From contig NZ_PVNK01000072.1 of the NCBI RefSeq assembly GCF_002994615.1, positions 1 through 43,052 of the forward strand: a DNA stretch of 43,052 nucleotides. The letters run 5' to 3'. The position numbers and the translations under genes are program-made. This DNA comes from Enhygromyxa salina (GTDB lineage Bacteria; Myxococcota_A; Polyangia; Nannocystales; Nannocystaceae). Shown here in pieces: positions 42,398 through 43,052 of this stretch; within the stretch, counting starts at the first letter, position 1, and every line of letters begins with the position of its first letter. The notes under the pieces are model-generated. The model had not been told where the DNA came from. It was given only the letters and a program-made list of their open reading frames with translations, and made no database searches.

Positions 42398-43052
42398 CAG
42401 TCGCTGACCACCGCGGGGCTCACAGTTGCCAGACTTCTCCGCGCGTCCCACATCCCACGGCCAGAGCGACCGACCGGCCGCTTGCAGCCGTGCGTGGCAA
42501 AGTCGCAGACGCCGGGGGGGTCCAAAACAGCCCCCTTCTAGGGGGCCACACATGCCGTTGCGTAGCTCATGCCAGCCCACCGAGGGAGAGAGCGGAGCGA
42601 GCGACCGACCGGCCGCTTGCGGCCGTGCGTGGCAGAGTCGCTGACGGTCGGGGGGGGTCTAAAGGAGCCCCCTTCTAGGGGGCCACGCAAACGATGGCGT
42701 AGCTCATGCCAGCCCACCGAGGGAGAGAGCGGAGCGAGCGACCGACCGGCCGCTTGCGGCCGTGCGTGGCAGAGTCGCTGACGGTCGGGGGGGTCTAAAG
42801 GAGCCCCCTTCGAGGGGGCCACGCAAACGATGGCGTAGCTCATGCCAGCCCACCGAGGGAGCGGAGCGAGCGAGCGACCGGCCGCTTGCAGCCGTGCGTG
42901 GCAGAGTCGCAGACGCCCGGGGGGGTCTAAAGGAGCCCCCTTCTAGGGGGCCACGCAAACGATGGCGTAGCTCATGCCAGCCCACCGAGGGAGAGAGCGG
43001 AGCGAGCGACCGACCGGCCGCTTGCGGCCGTGCGTGGCAGAGTCGCTGACGG
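42398..43052. repeat. Tandem array of about 135-bp units with two hairpins each
   Basis: The last 0.65 kb has no credible gene. From 42474 a unit recurs with starts at 42474, 42609, 42746, 42878 and 43014 (spacings 135, 137, 132, 136); the fifth is cut by the window edge. A degenerate half unit seems to start near 42398. Each unit has hairpin 1, CGGCCG-CTTG-CGGCCG (one mismatch in copies 1 and 4), and hairpin 2, GCCCCCT-TCT-AGGGGGC (loop TCG in copy 3). A G-run before hairpin 2 could pair instead with its left arm. Copies 1 and 4 share variants absent in 2, 3 and 5. Spacings are not all multiples of three and ORFs through the array change frame, so it is not coding. The spacers are not unique, so it is not CRISPR. 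Confidence 0.85.

Noticed and set aside
42426..43049. Small proteins encoded in the repeat array on either strand
   Set aside because: Unit lengths 135, 137, 132 and 136 break the frame between copies. The products are artefacts of the repeats, with no usable ribosome-binding sites noted.
42474..43052. CRISPR array
   Set aside because: Units are about 135 bp and nearly identical throughout; there are no short repeats with unique spacers, and no cas genes are in view.

Overview
The window is about 43 kb of very GC-rich bacterial DNA. It most resembles a myxobacterium of the Nannocystis/Plesiocystis/Enhygromyxa type. The grounds are a ten-gene type II secretion (gsp) block, two large Ser/Thr protein kinases with TPR-type tails, many secreted lipoproteins (one with a glycine-aspartate stalk), AgmX/PglI-like repeats, and VIT/VWA surface proteins. 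The assignment is by gene content and style only; no rRNA or other taxonomic marker is present.

Layout: (1) 1-11500, plus strand: gspE (cut by the left edge), gspF, G, H, I, J, K, L, M, N, mostly coupled by overlapping stop/start codons. This codes for the ATPase, inner-membrane platform, all five pseudopilins and the assembly proteins of a general secretion pathway. (2) 11540-15685: glyoxalase I and a convergent fused 5-oxoprolinase, both linked to glutathione chemistry. (3) 15773-19005: two convergent secreted proteins with von Willebrand A domains, one preceded by a VIT domain. (4) 19153-21213: a DUF455 ferritin-like domain fused to an ATP-grasp-like half. (5) 21449-26659, minus strand: a probable signalling operon with a small two-helix membrane protein, a transmembrane Ser/Thr kinase with TPRs, a sigma-70-like domain fused to a multi-helix membrane domain, and a small RelE/HigB-like protein. 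(6) 26756-30782: a (GD)17 lipoprotein, rsmE and a YtcJ-type amidohydrolase lipoprotein. The lipoprotein gene is bracketed by a direct repeat of the rsmE 3' end. (7) 30931-33996: an iron lipoxygenase followed three bases later by an aldonolactone-oxidase-like flavoprotein. (8) 34134-36580: small secreted proteins and lipoproteins, including an OmpA-like and an AgmX/PglI-like lipoprotein. (9) 36618-42357: an FHA-LuxR regulator, a HpnI-like glycosyltransferase and a kinase-ATPase-TPR signalling protein. (10) 42358-43052: a gene-free array of about 135-bp tandem repeats with two hairpins per unit, running off the right edge.

The most unusual items are the membrane-anchored sigma-like protein beside a kinase, the DUF455/ATP-grasp fusion, the lipoxygenase/oxidase pair, and the hairpin repeat array. 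Also notable are a palindrome found three times exactly at gene ends (twice containing the stop codon), and the duplicated rsmE tail flanking a lipoprotein gene. All functions are read from motifs by eye; no database search or computation was run.
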